In this document: piece by piece, positions 1 to 12,477 of the stretch | Numbering within the stretch: the stretch's first letter is position 1 | Layout: every line of letters starts with the position of its first letter | Source of the DNA: Lithobates sylvaticus | Taxonomy: Eukaryota > Chordata > Amphibia > Anura > Ranidae | Direction: 5' to 3' | NCBI GenBank assembly: GCA_028564925.1 | Contig: CM053031.1 | Location: 97,527,805 to 97,591,804 of the forward strand | Length of the DNA: 64,000 bases | The notes under the pieces: generated by a model | Databases searched by the model: none | Told to the model about the DNA's origin: nothing | The model's input: only the letters and a program-made list of their open reading frames with translations | Program-made: the position numbers and the translations under genes

Positions 1-414
1 CCTAATCTCACACTAACCCTACCATATGTAAACATGCAATAACCCCTTGTTTGCATGCTCACTTCTACTGCTCCAGGATCCTCTATACCAGTGGTCTCCA
101 AACTGGGTCCCGTGGCCTGAATGTGGCCCTTTCTTTGCTTTTATCTGGCCCTTGGGGCACTATTGTACCCCCTAATATGAGGCACAATTGCTCCTATTGA
201 CATCAAAAATTAGACACTATTCCTTCCACTGACAATGGTGATAAAGTAGCATTCCTCCCACTCAGTGGCGTAGCGTGGGTTGTCGGCACCCGGGGCAAGG
301 CAAGTCATTTGCCCCCCCTAACCTGCAGACTTTTAGCACTTCCCGAGTCCCTTCAAATACAATAGTACTGACCTACCTGATTCCTATACTGACCACTACA
401 CTAACCTACTTGAT

Positions 415-890
415 TTCAACACTGACCAACCTGCTTCTTTTTACTGACCATTAGACACTACACTGACCACTATACTATACTGTCCACTACACTGACCACT
501 ATACTACACTGACCAATATACTATACTATACTGTCCACGACATTACACTGACCACTACACTGTCCACTATACTGTCCACTACACTACACTGACCACTATA
601 CTGTCTACTACACTACACTGACCACTATACTGTCCACTACACTGACCACTATACTGTCCACTACACTATACTATCCACTACACTATACTGACCACTATAC
701 TGTCCACTACACTGATCACTACACTATACTGTCCACTACACTGACCACTATACTGTCCACTACACTATACAGTCCACTACACTATACTGTCCACTACATT
801 ATACTGACCACTATACTGACCACTATACTGACCACAATACTGACCACTATACTACACTGTACACTACACTGACCACTATACTGTCCTGAC
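415..890. repeat. Minisatellite of about 30 bp units inside the hAT element
   Basis: Variations on CACTGACCACTATACTGTCC follow one another without interruption, alternating 'gaccactatact' and 'gtccactacact' half-units. Unit length varies, which gives an irregular higher-order pattern. About 16 full units can be counted by eye. No coding potential. Confidence 0.85.
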
Positions 891-1054
891 TACAGTCTTC
901 CTACACTGACACTACATATACAGCGCCTCTCTCTCCCCCCCCCCCCAGTCCATGTCCATCCATTCCTCACCTTCTTGTCCTGCATTGGTCCGGACTCGGG
1001 AGGATAGGAGGAGGAGAAGACAGCGGCCCCGGCCACTCACACTTTCCAGTGCTT

Positions 1055-1250
1055 GTCTCCCCCGCGCTCTTGCTGTCATGTTCAGTGTTTCCTGGCACAC
1101 TGTGATTGGGCGTATGGGGGTCATGTGCGGAGACAGGACTTCAGGAGCAACCGCGATCATGGACAGGCCAGCCCCATGCCGCACATGACCCTCATACGCC
1201 CAATCACAGGGCGGCGGATACTGAACATGGCGGCCGGAGCACGGGGGACA
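1055..1250. repeat. Imperfect inverted repeat (hairpin) within the hAT element
   Basis: The arm around 1102-1130 (TGATTGGGCGTATGGGGGTC...) is matched in reverse complement at 1179-1207 (...CTCATACGCCCAATCA). Weaker pairing continues outward through 'catgttcagt' near 1079 and 'actgaacatgg' near 1220. The two arms produce similar short open frames on both strands, which is why spurious ORFs cluster here. Confidence 0.8.
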
Positions 1251-1656
1251 CAGGAAATTAAAATTAGGAGGAGGCAGCCAGTAGTGACACCCCTAATTTT
1301 CGCGCCTGGGCCACGGCACCCCCCCCCGCACCCCCCACGCTATGCCACTGCTCCCACTCACTCCAACACTCACTCCAACAGTGAAGCACTATTTCTTCCA
1401 CTGGCACCAACAATTGGACAAAATTTCTCTCATTGATGTAAATGAATGGGCACTATTCCTCCAACCAATAGAGCAGTATTCCTCCTACTCACCACAAGAG
1501 CTATTTTTTTAACATTCACTGACCACCAAGCCTTGTTTACACCCACGGATGTTAGAACATTTTCTATTCCCACTGGCGACAGTCTGTCCCCCCTTATATC
1601 TAAAGGACAGTAAATTGGCCCTTTATTTGGAAAGCGTCGAGACCCCTGCCCTATAC

Positions 1657-3754
1657 CAAAAACCAACCTCTGTGCATTGTAATATAGTAGTGCTGAAATC
1701 AAATGTTTCAATAATTTGGTGTTCATTTTTGTTATTTTATTTGAATGGTCATAATTATAAGTAGCAACTTTTGCTCATGCCACAGACGTATTTGTTCATT
1801 TGAGGAGGGGGGGTTGTGATCAAAATTACAATTAAAATTGTATTTTCCTGTCCCCAGTCCACATTTCTATGCTATACAAATTTTTCCAGTCAGTGCTTCT
1901 TATGAATAATCAAATTAATTAGCCAACCAGTGCATGACTAAACTCTTATGATCCCATGCACTGATGCTCTATAGTGTTCAGCAGTAAGATACACTTACTG
2001 TTGGCTAAGAAGTAAGGCATAGATAAATGTTTCCTAAATCATGTCTTATTTTTTTAAATATAATATATATATTTTTTTTTTATTATTCTAGCATTAGATA
2101 GAAGGATTTTTTTACAATTATTAAAAGCAAATAAAAAAATATAACAATATATATAAATTTAGCGACTCAATTTATATTGTAATTTAGGCTATAATTTGTG
2201 TACAGAACATTTCTATAATATGTGTACAGAAAGCCCCCCAGAAACATAATTTTCTGCTTGTGTAATTGGCTCACTGATTTTCCCAGAAGTCTACACTAAG
2301 ATACCAAGTCAGATTTCAGGCATGCCCTGTAACAAAAATTTAATTTTGGGTGAGATACTCCCAATAGGAAATCATGTCTAAAGGGACGTAGACCATGCAA
2401 TTTTCCTCATTAGAGCCATGCAGGTCCTGCAGCTGATTGATTATGAAACCACTCCAATTCGATTTATTTTTCGCATGGACACAGACAAACACACAGGGAT
2501 TTCTTCAGAATAACAAAAGGTGGGAATCTGCAATAATGTTTGTTAAAATCCTTGCAATGTACATAGATCACCCTGAGGGTAATGTTTTCTTCTCAACAAA
2601 AGTGGAGTTACACTTTAAATTAAAAAGTTAGGTTAGTTAGGTAGAGTCAATAAAGGGCGCACATATCTAGCTGTATAAAAGCAAATGAAGGAAATTTCTT
2701 CTGACACCAGTAGCCAAGATTGATGCAGAGGTGTTGCAGGTCATACGAGATAGCACATTGCCCATGGGGTTGAGCAGGGGGCAGTGCATAGAAAAAAAAA
2801 TCTCTCAGAGGTTCCAGATGTTCCCTACTCTACTGGGGAAAAATATTTTTGATGGTATCACAGTCCTGATTGGAGAGCATTCCCATACCATAATATACCT
2901 CTGACCCCTTAGGGACCATGACAGGAAGTGAGAGGAAATCTAACTAATAGGGACACAGACAAGCTATAAAAACATGATAGATTATCTCTTCCGCAGTCAC
3001 TCAAAAAAAAAAAAAATAATAATAATAAAGAAAGTTTAAAGTTGGGCTTTAAAATGAATAGCAAAAAAGATATTTTAGACAGAAGCGAATGAGCCCGTGG
3101 GTACCCCCATGACCGCATGTTCAGTGGCCACTTTGCCTTGTAAAGCATAAACCCCTATCCCTTCTGTGCTGGGAACAAAAATAATATGATCTCCATTTTG
3201 CTGTGTATAAGGTGATACATGAGCTCTGCTTTGCTCAGTCTTTGCAGTGAACTTGCAAAGATTTTGAGTCATGTGAGATTGTGCCCCGATTCTTTTCTGT
3301 ACACAGAGAAAGCCGTAGGCCATGGTACTCCTTGGAAGTGATGAGAGGACGTGCACTCTCCTGAGACACGCCATTTCAACTTGTGGTGACTGCGACACAC
3401 AGATGTGTCAGGGAGTGTTAGGCGTTCTCTGTCTCTAAACTGAAACTTGCCTTTCACTATTAAAGCCATGAATCAATGCTTTATTATGATGATTTCCATA
3501 GGAAAGCTTTGTGATGAGCTGTAGGCAGATATTGGTTAGTTTCAATGTGAACTGAGGTCATCTCCCACTGACTGTAAAAGACTTAGCTCAGTTGTAATGA
3601 ATGGGCAGTTACCTTAGACCTGTTTTATTTCAGCACTGTAGAGGACTCTAATTCCAGTCCTATGAAAGAAAAGAAGATTGTGAGATATTAGTAGGTCAGT
3701 TGTTATCACCATCACATTATATGAAATGTATATTGTTTTTATTTATTTTTTCAG
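1657..3754. other. Unassigned non-coding DNA
   Basis: No convincing gene or complete element is seen. The segment is AT-rich, with T/A runs near 2040-2170 and an A-run with TAA repeats at 3002-3028. Open frames are short and lack coding character. Confidence 0.5.
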
Positions 3755-4208
3755 TTAAAGAGGAACTGCAGTCTGCTCACATAATTTGTAATAAAAACGT
3801 CTTTGCCATTCTGAAACTTCCCGGATACCACTTTGCATATTAATTTATATATACTGTGATTCTGTACTTGCCAAATATGCTGCAGAAATCTCCCTCCACT
3901 AAGTCTGGCTGCAACCATTTTAACTGTGGGCAGCTAAAGCTGCTGTCTGTTCACTTCCTGGATTTACACAGAGCTCTCATTGGCCCTCTTATGACTCCTC
4001 CCCCCCTCCCGTCCCTTCCTGGCAAACTCTCACATGAGTGAGAGAGAGAGCTGTGCATGATGTCAGAACCCTAGGCTTTTTACCAGAGTGGGCTGTAGAG
4101 GGTATTTAATGGCATAAATAAAAAGGTTTTACTATCAAAAGTTAAAACAACAAGGGCAGAAGATTTAATATATGGAAAGTTGAAAAAATGACTGAAGTTC
4201 CGCTTTAA
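3755..4208 (+). mobile_element. TTAA-bounded MITE, copy 1 (T2/Kolobok-like or piggyBac-like)
   Basis: It begins TTAAAGAGGAACTGCAGTC and ends GACTGAAGTTCCGCTTTAA, an imperfect terminal inverted repeat bounded by TTAA. A TTAA target is used by both piggyBac and Kolobok (T2) superfamilies; T2-type MITEs beginning TTAAAGG are known from Xenopus. A second copy lies at 40280-40767 with high similarity throughout, including the shared stretch 'ctgtgattctgtacttgcc'. No coding capacity. Superfamily assignment is inference. Confidence 0.8.
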
Positions 4209-4422
4209 CCTCAACAATATAGAAAATCCCAAATAATGAACAATAGCATTTTCATGTGGGGTACTGGTTCCAGCAGTTTAAACCACAAATTCAGTGTATA
4301 GAAGAATCAATACAGAGGCTGCCATGCCAAATCAAATTTAGTAGTGAGTGGTTTAGCAATTATATACAGTATTTTTATCAATTAACAAAATAGAAAATAA
4401 ACGATCAGAAGAGAAATCCAAA

Positions 4423-5290
4423 TTACATCAACATGTAACCACTGTTTGATTTCAAACCACCAGCATGAATTCTTCTAGGTACACACAGTGCTTGTGAACA
4501 CAGTTTTTGAAGGAACGTGGTAGGTAGGTTGTCCCAAAAATCTTGGAGAACTAACCACATATCTTCTGTGGATGTAGGCTGCCTCAAATCCTTCTGTCTC
4601 TTCATGTAATGCCAAACAGACTCAATGATTTTGAGATCAGGGCCCTGTAGGGGAAAAACCATCACTTCCAGGGCTCCTTGTTCTTCTTTATGATGAAGAT
4701 AATTTCTAATGACATTGGCTGTTTGTTTGGAGTCATTGTTCTGCTACAAAATACATTTGGGCCAATCACCCGCTGGTATGGCATGATAACTAAGTATCCA
4801 CCTGAATTTCTCAACATTGAGGACACCATTGACCCTGGCTGAATCTCCAACTCCATTTGCAGAAATGCAGCCCCAAACTTGCAAGGCACCTCCACCGTGC
4901 TTCATTTTTGCCTGCAGACACTCATCTCCAGCCCTTTGGCGAACGACCTGCCTCTTTATACAGCCAAATATTTCAAATTTTGACTCCTCAGTCCAGAGCT
5001 CCTGCTGACATGTTTTTGCACCTCAGTTTCTATGTTTCCATGCATAGTTAAGTCACTTAACCTTGTTTCTACATTGGAGAAATGGCTTCCATGAAGACCA
5101 TTTCTGACCAGACTTCTCCAGACAGAAGATGCATGTACCTGGGTCCTACTGGCTTCCACCAGTTCTGTGCTAATTATACTGCTGGACATCTTCCAGTGTC
5201 AAAGGGAGATAAGCGTGATGTGTCTTTCATCTGCTGCAGTAAGTTTCCTTGGCTGACCACTGTGTCTACAGTCCTCAACATTGCCCCATC
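4423..5290 (-). pseudogene. Decayed Tc1/mariner transposase (Tc1-like DNA transposon relic)
   Basis: Read on the minus strand, the segment shows Tc1 transposase blocks in order: a linker 'GQPRKLTAADERHITLISL' near 5270-5210, 'SSSIISTELVEASRTQVHASS' (5180-5120), the 'WGCISANGVGDSA' region (about 4870-4830), and the C-terminal 'PDLKIIESVWHYMKRQKDLRQPTSTEDMW' region (about 4640-4555) ending near 4430. The third catalytic acidic residue (E of IESVW) is present; the block before it reads 'LQQNNDSKQTA', where the family usually has QQDNDPKHTA, so the second catalytic D appears lost. Several frame changes and stops interrupt the reading, so it cannot encode a transposase. Terminal inverted repeats were not located, and the N-terminal DNA-binding part is missing. 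Confidence 0.75.
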
Positions 5291-5480
5291 AGTGGGGTCC
5301 CCAATGCTGGAAAATACTGGCAGATGCCATACCATCAAGGAGGCATGTGATTAGCCCCAATTTTATTCTGCAGCAGTACAACCCCAAACATACAGCCAAT
5401 AGAATGCCAAAGGGTTGCCTAGCAAAATCCAGGACAGAAGTGTCACAAACGGCAGGGAAATCCGCCTTGTGCCATGATGC
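5281..5480 (+). pseudogene. Short Tc1 transposase fragment in opposite orientation
   Basis: On the plus strand the words 'CWKILADAIPS' and 'NFILQQYNPKHTA' resemble the Tc1 block around the second catalytic aspartate (ILxxxxIPS...FQQDNDPKHT), with Y in place of the catalytic D. It abuts the minus-strand Tc1 relic head to head. It may be a rearranged part of the same insertion or an independent fragment. The evidence is limited to about 30 residues. Confidence 0.4.
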
Positions 5481-8400
5481 CAGCATTCACAAAGGCTTTT
5501 ACGTAATAAAACTAACCATTTTTAAGAGATTCATCTTTGTTGTTAATCTCTTTGTCATTTTCTCCTTTAGTTATATTGTAATACACTTTTCTACCTGAGA
5601 GACAATGATAAATGTGTTTTTTATGTAAAAAGAATCAATTTCCATGCAGATCAGGCATCTAAGACTAAGTTTGTTATAGCAAACAGACACAGGTACTGGA
5701 ATGGATACAAGGACTAGTGCAGTCTTTGAACGATCACAGCCTCCATCTCAACAATTTGATATCCAAGTTAAGGTTTCCTCCAAGTTGGGGGAAGCCCATT
5801 TCTGTGCATGTAAGCAGGCGCAGTTAGCTAGTCTGCTACTAGGTGGCTCTGACCCAAAATAGTGTGGTAATAGGGAATTGTATAATTAGGTTCCCTTTTA
5901 GAACAAAGCCTTTCTGTAGTGATGAAATGGGTGGCGTTATTGCCTATATAAATGCCAAGAGGTGATGATCCCAGTGAGAGGGCATGGGAGCCAAACACCC
6001 CACAGCCATGCAGATGTAGTCAGCAACTGTAAAGGCCCTGCACAGGGAAGGAGGTCAGAGTGAGATATTCTAACACCCAGAAGAGCCAACTGTAGTTGTT
6101 GTCCTGACTCGAAAAATGGTCTAAGTGGACTGGGATGCAAAAGGCCTTTTAGGCCAAGCTAACTCTTCTCTTTGAGTATTAATGTCCCTGGAGTTCCTAG
6201 GTGAAGTGTACAGAATGGTAAGGTGCAGCTCCAGCAGTCCTGTCTCTGGAACAATATGAAGGAAGTTGTGAGCTGGATGCCTAAAGCCTAATGAGCAAGT
6301 CAGAGTCCTCTGAGTGAGTACTAAAGACCCTGTGAGAAAGAGCATAATATTTGGGGAGCGTATCTGGCTGGATAGAGCTTTGAAGTGGGATACAGAGAGA
6401 GAGACTGGTATTCTACAGAAGGCACCTTGTTAATCTCAGCTAACTAGATGCTTTAGCCTGTGAATCTCGGTTTGAATAGAGCAGAATGCTACAGATATGG
6501 TATACAGGGAGATGGATCCTAACACGGTGGTGCTCCCAGGGAGCAGGGAGAAGAGATGCTAAGGAAAGATGGCATACATATATCGTGCAATGTTCTACTT
6601 TCACAATGTCTACTACAGATAATCCACTTTTGTGTATGGCGATGTATGCTGAAGACACACTGTCACACTGTCCATGTGATTTGATGTGTCACTGCCACCG
6701 CCTTTGAATAACTTCAGTAAAGTGCAGACATTTTTTTTTTCATGTGGCCATACCTTTCTTATGAATATAAAGGCTAATGGCCAGGGATGTTGTGGATATT
6801 CCTCTGGCAAGGAACTGGGCACATGACGGCGAAGACTACTAACTACCTGCAGTGGGTTGTTGTCCTATCCAAGAATAAGCAGGATGGGGCTTGGGTCAGT
6901 TGGCATCAACATTCAATAGATCAGAAGCCCCCTTACATGTAAGCAGTTTAAATCTTTGGGCAGAAATTTGAATTGTCAGCATTGACTGTCAACTCTGCAA
7001 CTAAATATGATAATGAGTGAAATCAAAAAGGAGTGACAGACAAAAATGTATAAATTCTACTCTGTTGAATCAAAACTAAAATGTGCTGCACTGGCATAAT
7101 TCAGATCCTTTCCTAGTTCAGCAAGTAGATGGGATCCAGTGAGGGTTCCTCTTCTGTTTAGCCAAATGGGGTACAGTAAATAATGAAAATTCCCAAAAAT
7201 TCTGATGTCATTGACTAAATCTTATATTTTCTTACAAAGTAGTATAATACTTCCAAATGATAGTACAGTGAGTAGCATTCGTATCTCATAATTCCCTTCT
7301 AACAAACTATGTAGGTTAGCAAGTGTAAGGTAGGAAGCCCCCTCTTCCTTCTTTGGTCCTATTTTGGATCTATTACTTCATAAATCTGGGTAGCATTGTT
7401 TCTCATGTGAATTGATTTGCTCACCACTGTTCAAAAAAATTCATTACCGGTATGTAATCAAATCAAAGCTCTAAAAAAGAGACAAGTGACACGATCTGAA
7501 GGGTTTAAATGCAGTTGTCTATATAATATAGTATATACCATAAAAAGGCAACAGTTCAATTGTTCCTTATCATTATGTCCCTTCTGTGCACAAAACACCT
7601 AAAATTTGTTGCTTGCCTTTGTTACGCTGACAAGCCCACTGCATGAGAGCTGAATAAGAAATTTGAGGTCATCAATATCTCTTCCAGTCATTATGTTTTC
7701 TCTGTGTTCAGAATTGTTGGTGTTGTTTGTCATGCTGTTTGTGTTTTGCACAAGGCCGCCACTTTCTTTTGTTTGGTACATGATACAGCAGTGTTGTGTG
7801 TGAATTATCCTCATGCCGTTTTCATTAGGGAACTCTGGAATAGCAACAAATTTAACCTGCTGGGATGATTTTCAGAACACGTGTACATAGCCTAAGGGTT
7901 GCAACCTAGAGTGTAGCTTTAAAGTATAGTAAAGTAAGTCTGTGCTAAGAGAAATGTTCGATTTCCATTGTGAATTTCCCATCTATCTTTCAGTTCCAAT
8001 GGCTGCACAACTTTCTCAGTGACGGATGTAGAACTAAAGGTAGAGGGAAATCAGAATTCCTCATTGGTATGTCTTGTCCTTATTGGTGGCTCCAAAGTAA
8101 ATAAGCCAAAGATTCAGCCAGGCAGTTAGCATTTTTGTAAAAAGAAATGCCAGCAGTGGCAGCCCTTATATGTTTAACTACAAATGTATTTTAATCCAGA
8201 GCTTTGGACAAATGTGTCCTGGTCTGGGTATTATCATAATAATACAAGCGGCACCATCTGTGGCACTGCACAGGCAGGGAATTGACTCATACTAAAGCAT
8301 TCCTAATGAACATAGAGGTTTTCCAACATTGTTGTGTGAACAGGTGCTGATCATTTAATATTTTGTGTAAAAGGTAACAAATATTTCACCATGCATGCAC

Positions 8401-8845
8401 TGCTTTTATATGTTAGTCCATTCAGAGAGAAGATTGTGGAGGGCCTGTGGGAATCCATTTAAGGACAGAAAGATGTATCACTGCCATAACAAAAATGGCA
8501 ACTTCCCAAATGTATAACTAGTTTTTAAAGTAAAGTGGAAGGGCTTTGCACACAGCAAAAAGCTACATTATCCCAGCATGTTTACCAGCTAAAAAAATGT
8601 AATTTTACTATCTAACAATTTGCTAATATATGTGAAAGACATACATAAGGCCCCTCTGTATACCATGATCACTAATTCTAGATTTGTTTGAAGCAAGTAG
8701 ACAAGGGGTAGGGACTTTAAATATGTTACCCAGGAAAATATAATTTAACATAGGTCCCATAAGTTTAAAAATTCCATATATTTTTCAACTACATTTTAAA
8801 ATGTAAATTCATATATAAAAATGAAGGATTGTGTAATATATTATT
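5481..8845. other. Unassigned non-coding DNA
   Basis: No gene, splice-supported exon, transposon termini or long tandem repeat was recognised. The frames present are short, lack conserved motifs and are scattered on both strands. Confidence 0.5.
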
Positions 8846-9010
8846 ATTATGCAGGATTAATATAGCGCCGACAGTTTACGCATCGCTTTACAACATTAGG
8901 GCAGATAGTACAATTACAATACAATTCAATACAGGGGGGAATCAGAGAGCCCTGCTCGTTAGAGCTTACAATCTAGGAGATATATACATCAACAAAGATT
9001 TTGCTAGACA
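8846..9010 (+). repeat. Interspersed repeat fragment (TAATATAGCGCC...GCTTACAATCTAG type)
   Basis: The segment contains 'atatagcgccgacag', 'catcgctttacaac', 'cctgctcgttagagcttaca' and 'atctaggag', word order I recognise from a dispersed repeat common in amphibian genomes. It is preceded by a TTATTATTAT run. No coding content and no clear TSD; class unknown. Confidence 0.5.
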
Positions 9011-9305
9011 ATGAGATGATATTTTGTCAGGATGAATAATCTTTGTTGATGTATATTACACAACTCTTCACTTTTATCTGTGAAATATCCCATTCCCAAC
9101 CTTCCATTGCTCTGATGTTTTTACAAACCTCTTGTAGTTTCTTTACACTAAAGTTATATTTTGGCATATCTAAACCCAACATTTTCTTTTACTTTTGAAA
9201 ACAGTGGGTAATGTTTAAACGCTGTTAATTTTGCAGTCCCACTGATGAGCTCACTTAATGGCCTCTCGACATTGTATGAAGTATAAGGAAATTTGTTTAA
9301 AATGA

Positions 9306-9519
9306 GGCTGGGTTCACACTGCAGCACGTTCTGGCTCACAGCAGGAGTCTGGTACATCCCCATTCATCGTTTCAGGTCTGATTTCAGCCCGAATTTTTGG
9401 CTTAATTTAGACTTAAAAACGGACCAAAAGACGGCTTCATAGAGAGCCGGCCACAATCTCCTGCCATGCAGATTGGATGCGGGGAAACCCCCATTTATTC
9501 ATAATAGTGTGAACCCAAC
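9306..9519 (+). mobile_element. MITE with GGCTGGGTTCACACT inverted ends, copy 1
   Basis: The left end GGCTGGGTTCACACTG is matched on the opposite strand by TGGGTTCACACTATT at the right end. A related element at 46425-46695 shares ends and interior words ('catagagagc', 'cacaatctcctg', 'gattggatgcgg'). Short, non-coding, DNA-transposon-derived. The target duplication is unclear for this copy. Confidence 0.65.
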
Positions 9520-11277
9520 ATATGGAAATCCCCTCTTCGATAGCTGTCACCAAAACAGTTTTTCCTCTGTTCCTGTTCCAGTGACAACTCAAAATTATAG
9601 ATTTTCTCTTCCTTTTCGAGGGAATATAAAACTGACATAGCACTTCCCTTCTTTATCTAAAACTAAAAAAAAGGGGGTTTTGGTTTTGCATATACATTAT
9701 ATACTGTAAGAATCAGGCTCGAAAGATGAAACAATAAGAAAATGTATTTCCATTTACATAAGGAATCTTGTAGCTATAAACCTTTTACTGTAGCTTTACA
9801 GACATGTTCCACTGCATAGATGTAGGGTCAACTAGCCAATAAAAGGAAAAAACATGACCCAGGGCAGTATATAATTGAAATTTGATTTTGCTTTAGCAAT
9901 CTTCCATGACTAAAACAAAAAAGTGTATTACACTGCAAACACATAGCACAGTTGAATCTGTAGAGTACAGTGAGATAACGCCTCTTGTCTAAAACAGACA
10001 GGCCCTTCTGATTTCAGAAATAAAATAAACACTTGGCCCAGGGGTCTGAGAGTCCACGTCTCATTTAATTTGACCACCTACCTTGTTAGCCTATTTAAAG
10101 AAGGATTTTGTCTCTGAACTCACACCTGGTAGCAGAATATGCTAGAGTGTGGCCAGCTTACAGTATCTGCAGAAACATCTATTAGAGGAAGATTAAGTCG
10201 TCTTACTGAATTAATACTATTGATTAAGCAAAAGTTTTCATAAATCAGTGTACTGGCACATCCCTTTTAAGCCATAAATGACTAAAGAAATAAATATTTC
10301 CCACCATTGTGTTTTTTTTCTCATAATTGGGAAAGTCACCATGGGCGCTCCATAGCTGGCTGTAAATCTGGCTTCTACTTCGTTTTCCAGAAATGTGTTG
10401 TTAACACCTTATTGACCTTAAGACACATTAACTGTTCATAAATGTAACAGATGCTGTATTTTGTAGGTTATAAATTACTTTGTAGCTGGAAGCTTTTGCT
10501 GTTAATGTCAACATTTCATGGCTTTTTGAGGTACAAGTGTCAGGACTGAGAGATCTGTGTTTTCCAATTCTAGACTGCAAATCGCATGTCCTTGACTAAG
10601 GTCTTCGTTTATCTGTTTACAAAACTCTCTAGTTTTTTACCACTTGAATTGTGCCAACGTGTAATATACTCTTTGATTTTGTCCTTGAAAGCACTCAGAG
10701 AATATTTTCACCATCTAAAAGGTTTAAAGTTATTCCAGTTTTAGCTATTCCGCTAAAAAGGTTCTAGTTCTTGCTGGACCACTCAGAAATCCAAATTGTA
10801 TTGATTAATGAGCCTACACATAAATTCATACTCTGCATAGGAAACGGGTATTTTGAAATGGTGCAGAATAGGGCTATGATGAACTTTAGACAAAAGAATG
10901 TGCATCCTTTCAAGTATAGGTAAACCAAATCATGAAAAAGAGCTCATATAAACAGCAATCGTCAATGTGAGTTCAAAACTTTCAAGCTTTTCAAATCTGC
11001 AACTTTCCAATACTAGGTGATCTGCCTTAACAGTTTTTGTTTAAGCACTTCCTGCTAAGAGAAGACAACAGGCTCCTGGTTTGTAATTCTGTCACATGCA
11101 AATTGGTGTAGACTGCAGGCAACCATGCCAACGTTCTTTGTATTATCCACCATCAGGAAGCAGTTCCTGAGCAAAGATGCCCAGCTGATCCAAGAGGATG
11201 GGCTGAAAAAGACTGTAGTAAATAAGCAGCTCTGAGATGCAAAGAAATATTTTAAAAAGGTGAAAACATTGACTTTA
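9520..11277. other. Unassigned non-coding DNA
   Basis: AT-rich sequence without recognisable genes or element ends. Short frames on both strands show no family motifs. Confidence 0.5.
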
Positions 11278-11905
11278 TTAACCACTTGCCTACTGGGCAC
11301 TTCTACCCCCTTCCTGCCCAGGCCAATTTTCAGCTCCTAGTGCTGTCACATTTCGAATGACAATCCTGCGGTCATACAACACTGTACCAATATGAAGTGT
11401 TTTTTTTTTCACACAAATAGAGCTTTCATTTGGTGGTATTTAATCACCACTGGCTGTTTTTTTTTTTTTTTTGGCTGTGCTGATGGGAAGCACTGATGGG
11501 CACGGATAGGCAACACTGATGGGACACTGATAGGTGGCACTGATGGACACTGATTGGCAGCACTGGTGGGCACCAATTGGCAGCACTGGTGGGCACTGGT
11601 GGGGCTGCATTGATAATCAGGACACTGATAATCAGTGCCCTAATTATCAGTGCCAATGTCTTTTAAACATAAATCAATTATCGGTTTTCTTCTCTCCTCA
11701 CGCTGTCAGGGTGAGGGGAAAAAAGATAACCGGCTTGTGTTTACATCCTGTGATCAGCTGTCATTGGTTGACAGCTGATTACGTGGTAAAGAGCCACTGT
11801 GATTGGCCCTTTGCCTTGATGTGTGGTCAGAGTGTGCCGCTGCACGCCGCCAAAAAAAAAAGAACACACGGGTAATGCGATCATGGGAGGAAGTCCATAT
11901 GTTCT
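11278..11905 (+). repeat. TTAACCACTTGC-type interspersed element with internal minisatellite
   Basis: It starts TTAACCACTTGCCTACTGGGCAC, the same start as the copy that runs off the right edge of the window (63850-64000), and shares 'aattttcagct', 'gaatgacaat', 'cacaaatagagcttt' and 'ggtggtattt' with 63850-64000 and 39350-40283. The right end is not clear. An internal array (about 11474-11660) consists of short 'cactgatgggcac/cactggtgggcac' units. I associate this family with ranid frogs. No coding sequence. Confidence 0.65.
11474..11660. repeat. Minisatellite, 'cactgatgggca' units
   Basis: Repeated words GCACTGATGGGCA, GGCACTGATGG, AGCACTGGTGGGCAC run head to tail with unit lengths of roughly 12-25 bp, ending in 'gataatcagtgcc' variants. 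It lies in the middle of the TTAACC element. Confidence 0.7.
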
Positions 11906-12477
11906 ATTCTGATAGTCACTGAGTAGAAAGTGGTGGGAAATGTAAAAATTTACAGCTGTCACCAGAACAGGAGTGGAGAGTTAATCACACCATGAAGATT
12001 TCCTCTCATTTAGTGAATATTTCACTTCATGTGGTGTTTCCAGGAAAGCAAGTGATGACATAGCTCTCTAATGAGGTCACATGGACATAGCTGCAAACCA
12101 ATGCAAACCAAAATTATTTTGGCAATGCAAAATAAAATTTTAAACACAAATTCAAAAACAGAAAAAACATTTTGAGCGGAGTCCAATTTCAGTCAAACGA
12201 CAACATTGGAAAGTGTAGCAAGTCAAATAATGTTAATTGCAACCCCTGTGACCAGAATGTTTAGGCTAAGAATAACACATCCTAACTTTTTGTACATAAC
12301 ATTGGGATTTTTTTGCACTATGCAAAAGAGTCACCCCCAGGGCCGGATTAACATAGGGGCTATTGGAGCTGCAGCTCCAGGCCCCTTTCTCAAGATAGGC
12401 CCATTTGCCCCCCAAAAAAAAAAAAAAAATTCTAAAAATAAAATAAAAAAAAGATCGACTATGAGGGTTGTAGCTCA

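Larger units (their letters stand above)
263..1350 (+). mobile_element. Inner hAT-type element nested in the outer one, perfect 8 bp TSD
   Basis: The ends are CAGTGGCGTAGCGTGGG and, read on the opposite strand, CAGTGGCATAGCGTGGG. The element is flanked by a perfect 8 bp direct repeat, CTCCCACT, at 255-262 and 1351-1358. This is the classic hAT signature. The interior has no transposase frame. It holds a tandem array (about 415-890) and a GC-rich inverted repeat (about 1055-1250). It interrupts the element at 89-1648 and is therefore younger than it. Confidence 0.85.
89..1648 (+). mobile_element. Outer hAT-type DNA transposon copy, non-autonomous
   Basis: The left end reads CAGTGGTCTCCAAACTG and the right end, on the opposite strand, reads CAGGGGTCTCGACG, so the first ten or so bases form an imperfect terminal inverted repeat. 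The 8 bp before the left end (81-88, CTCTATAC) and after the right end (1649-1656, CCCTATAC) agree at 7 of 8 positions, the TSD length expected of hAT elements. No transposase reading frame is visible. About 1.1 kb of its length is a second hAT element (263-1350), so the original outer copy was only about 470 bp. The right end is more diverged than the left; the assignment rests on TSD plus terminal similarity. Confidence 0.6.

Noticed and set aside
415-890. CRISPR-like repeat/spacer pattern
   Set aside because: Units are contiguous and vary gradually, without unique spacers, and the DNA is vertebrate.
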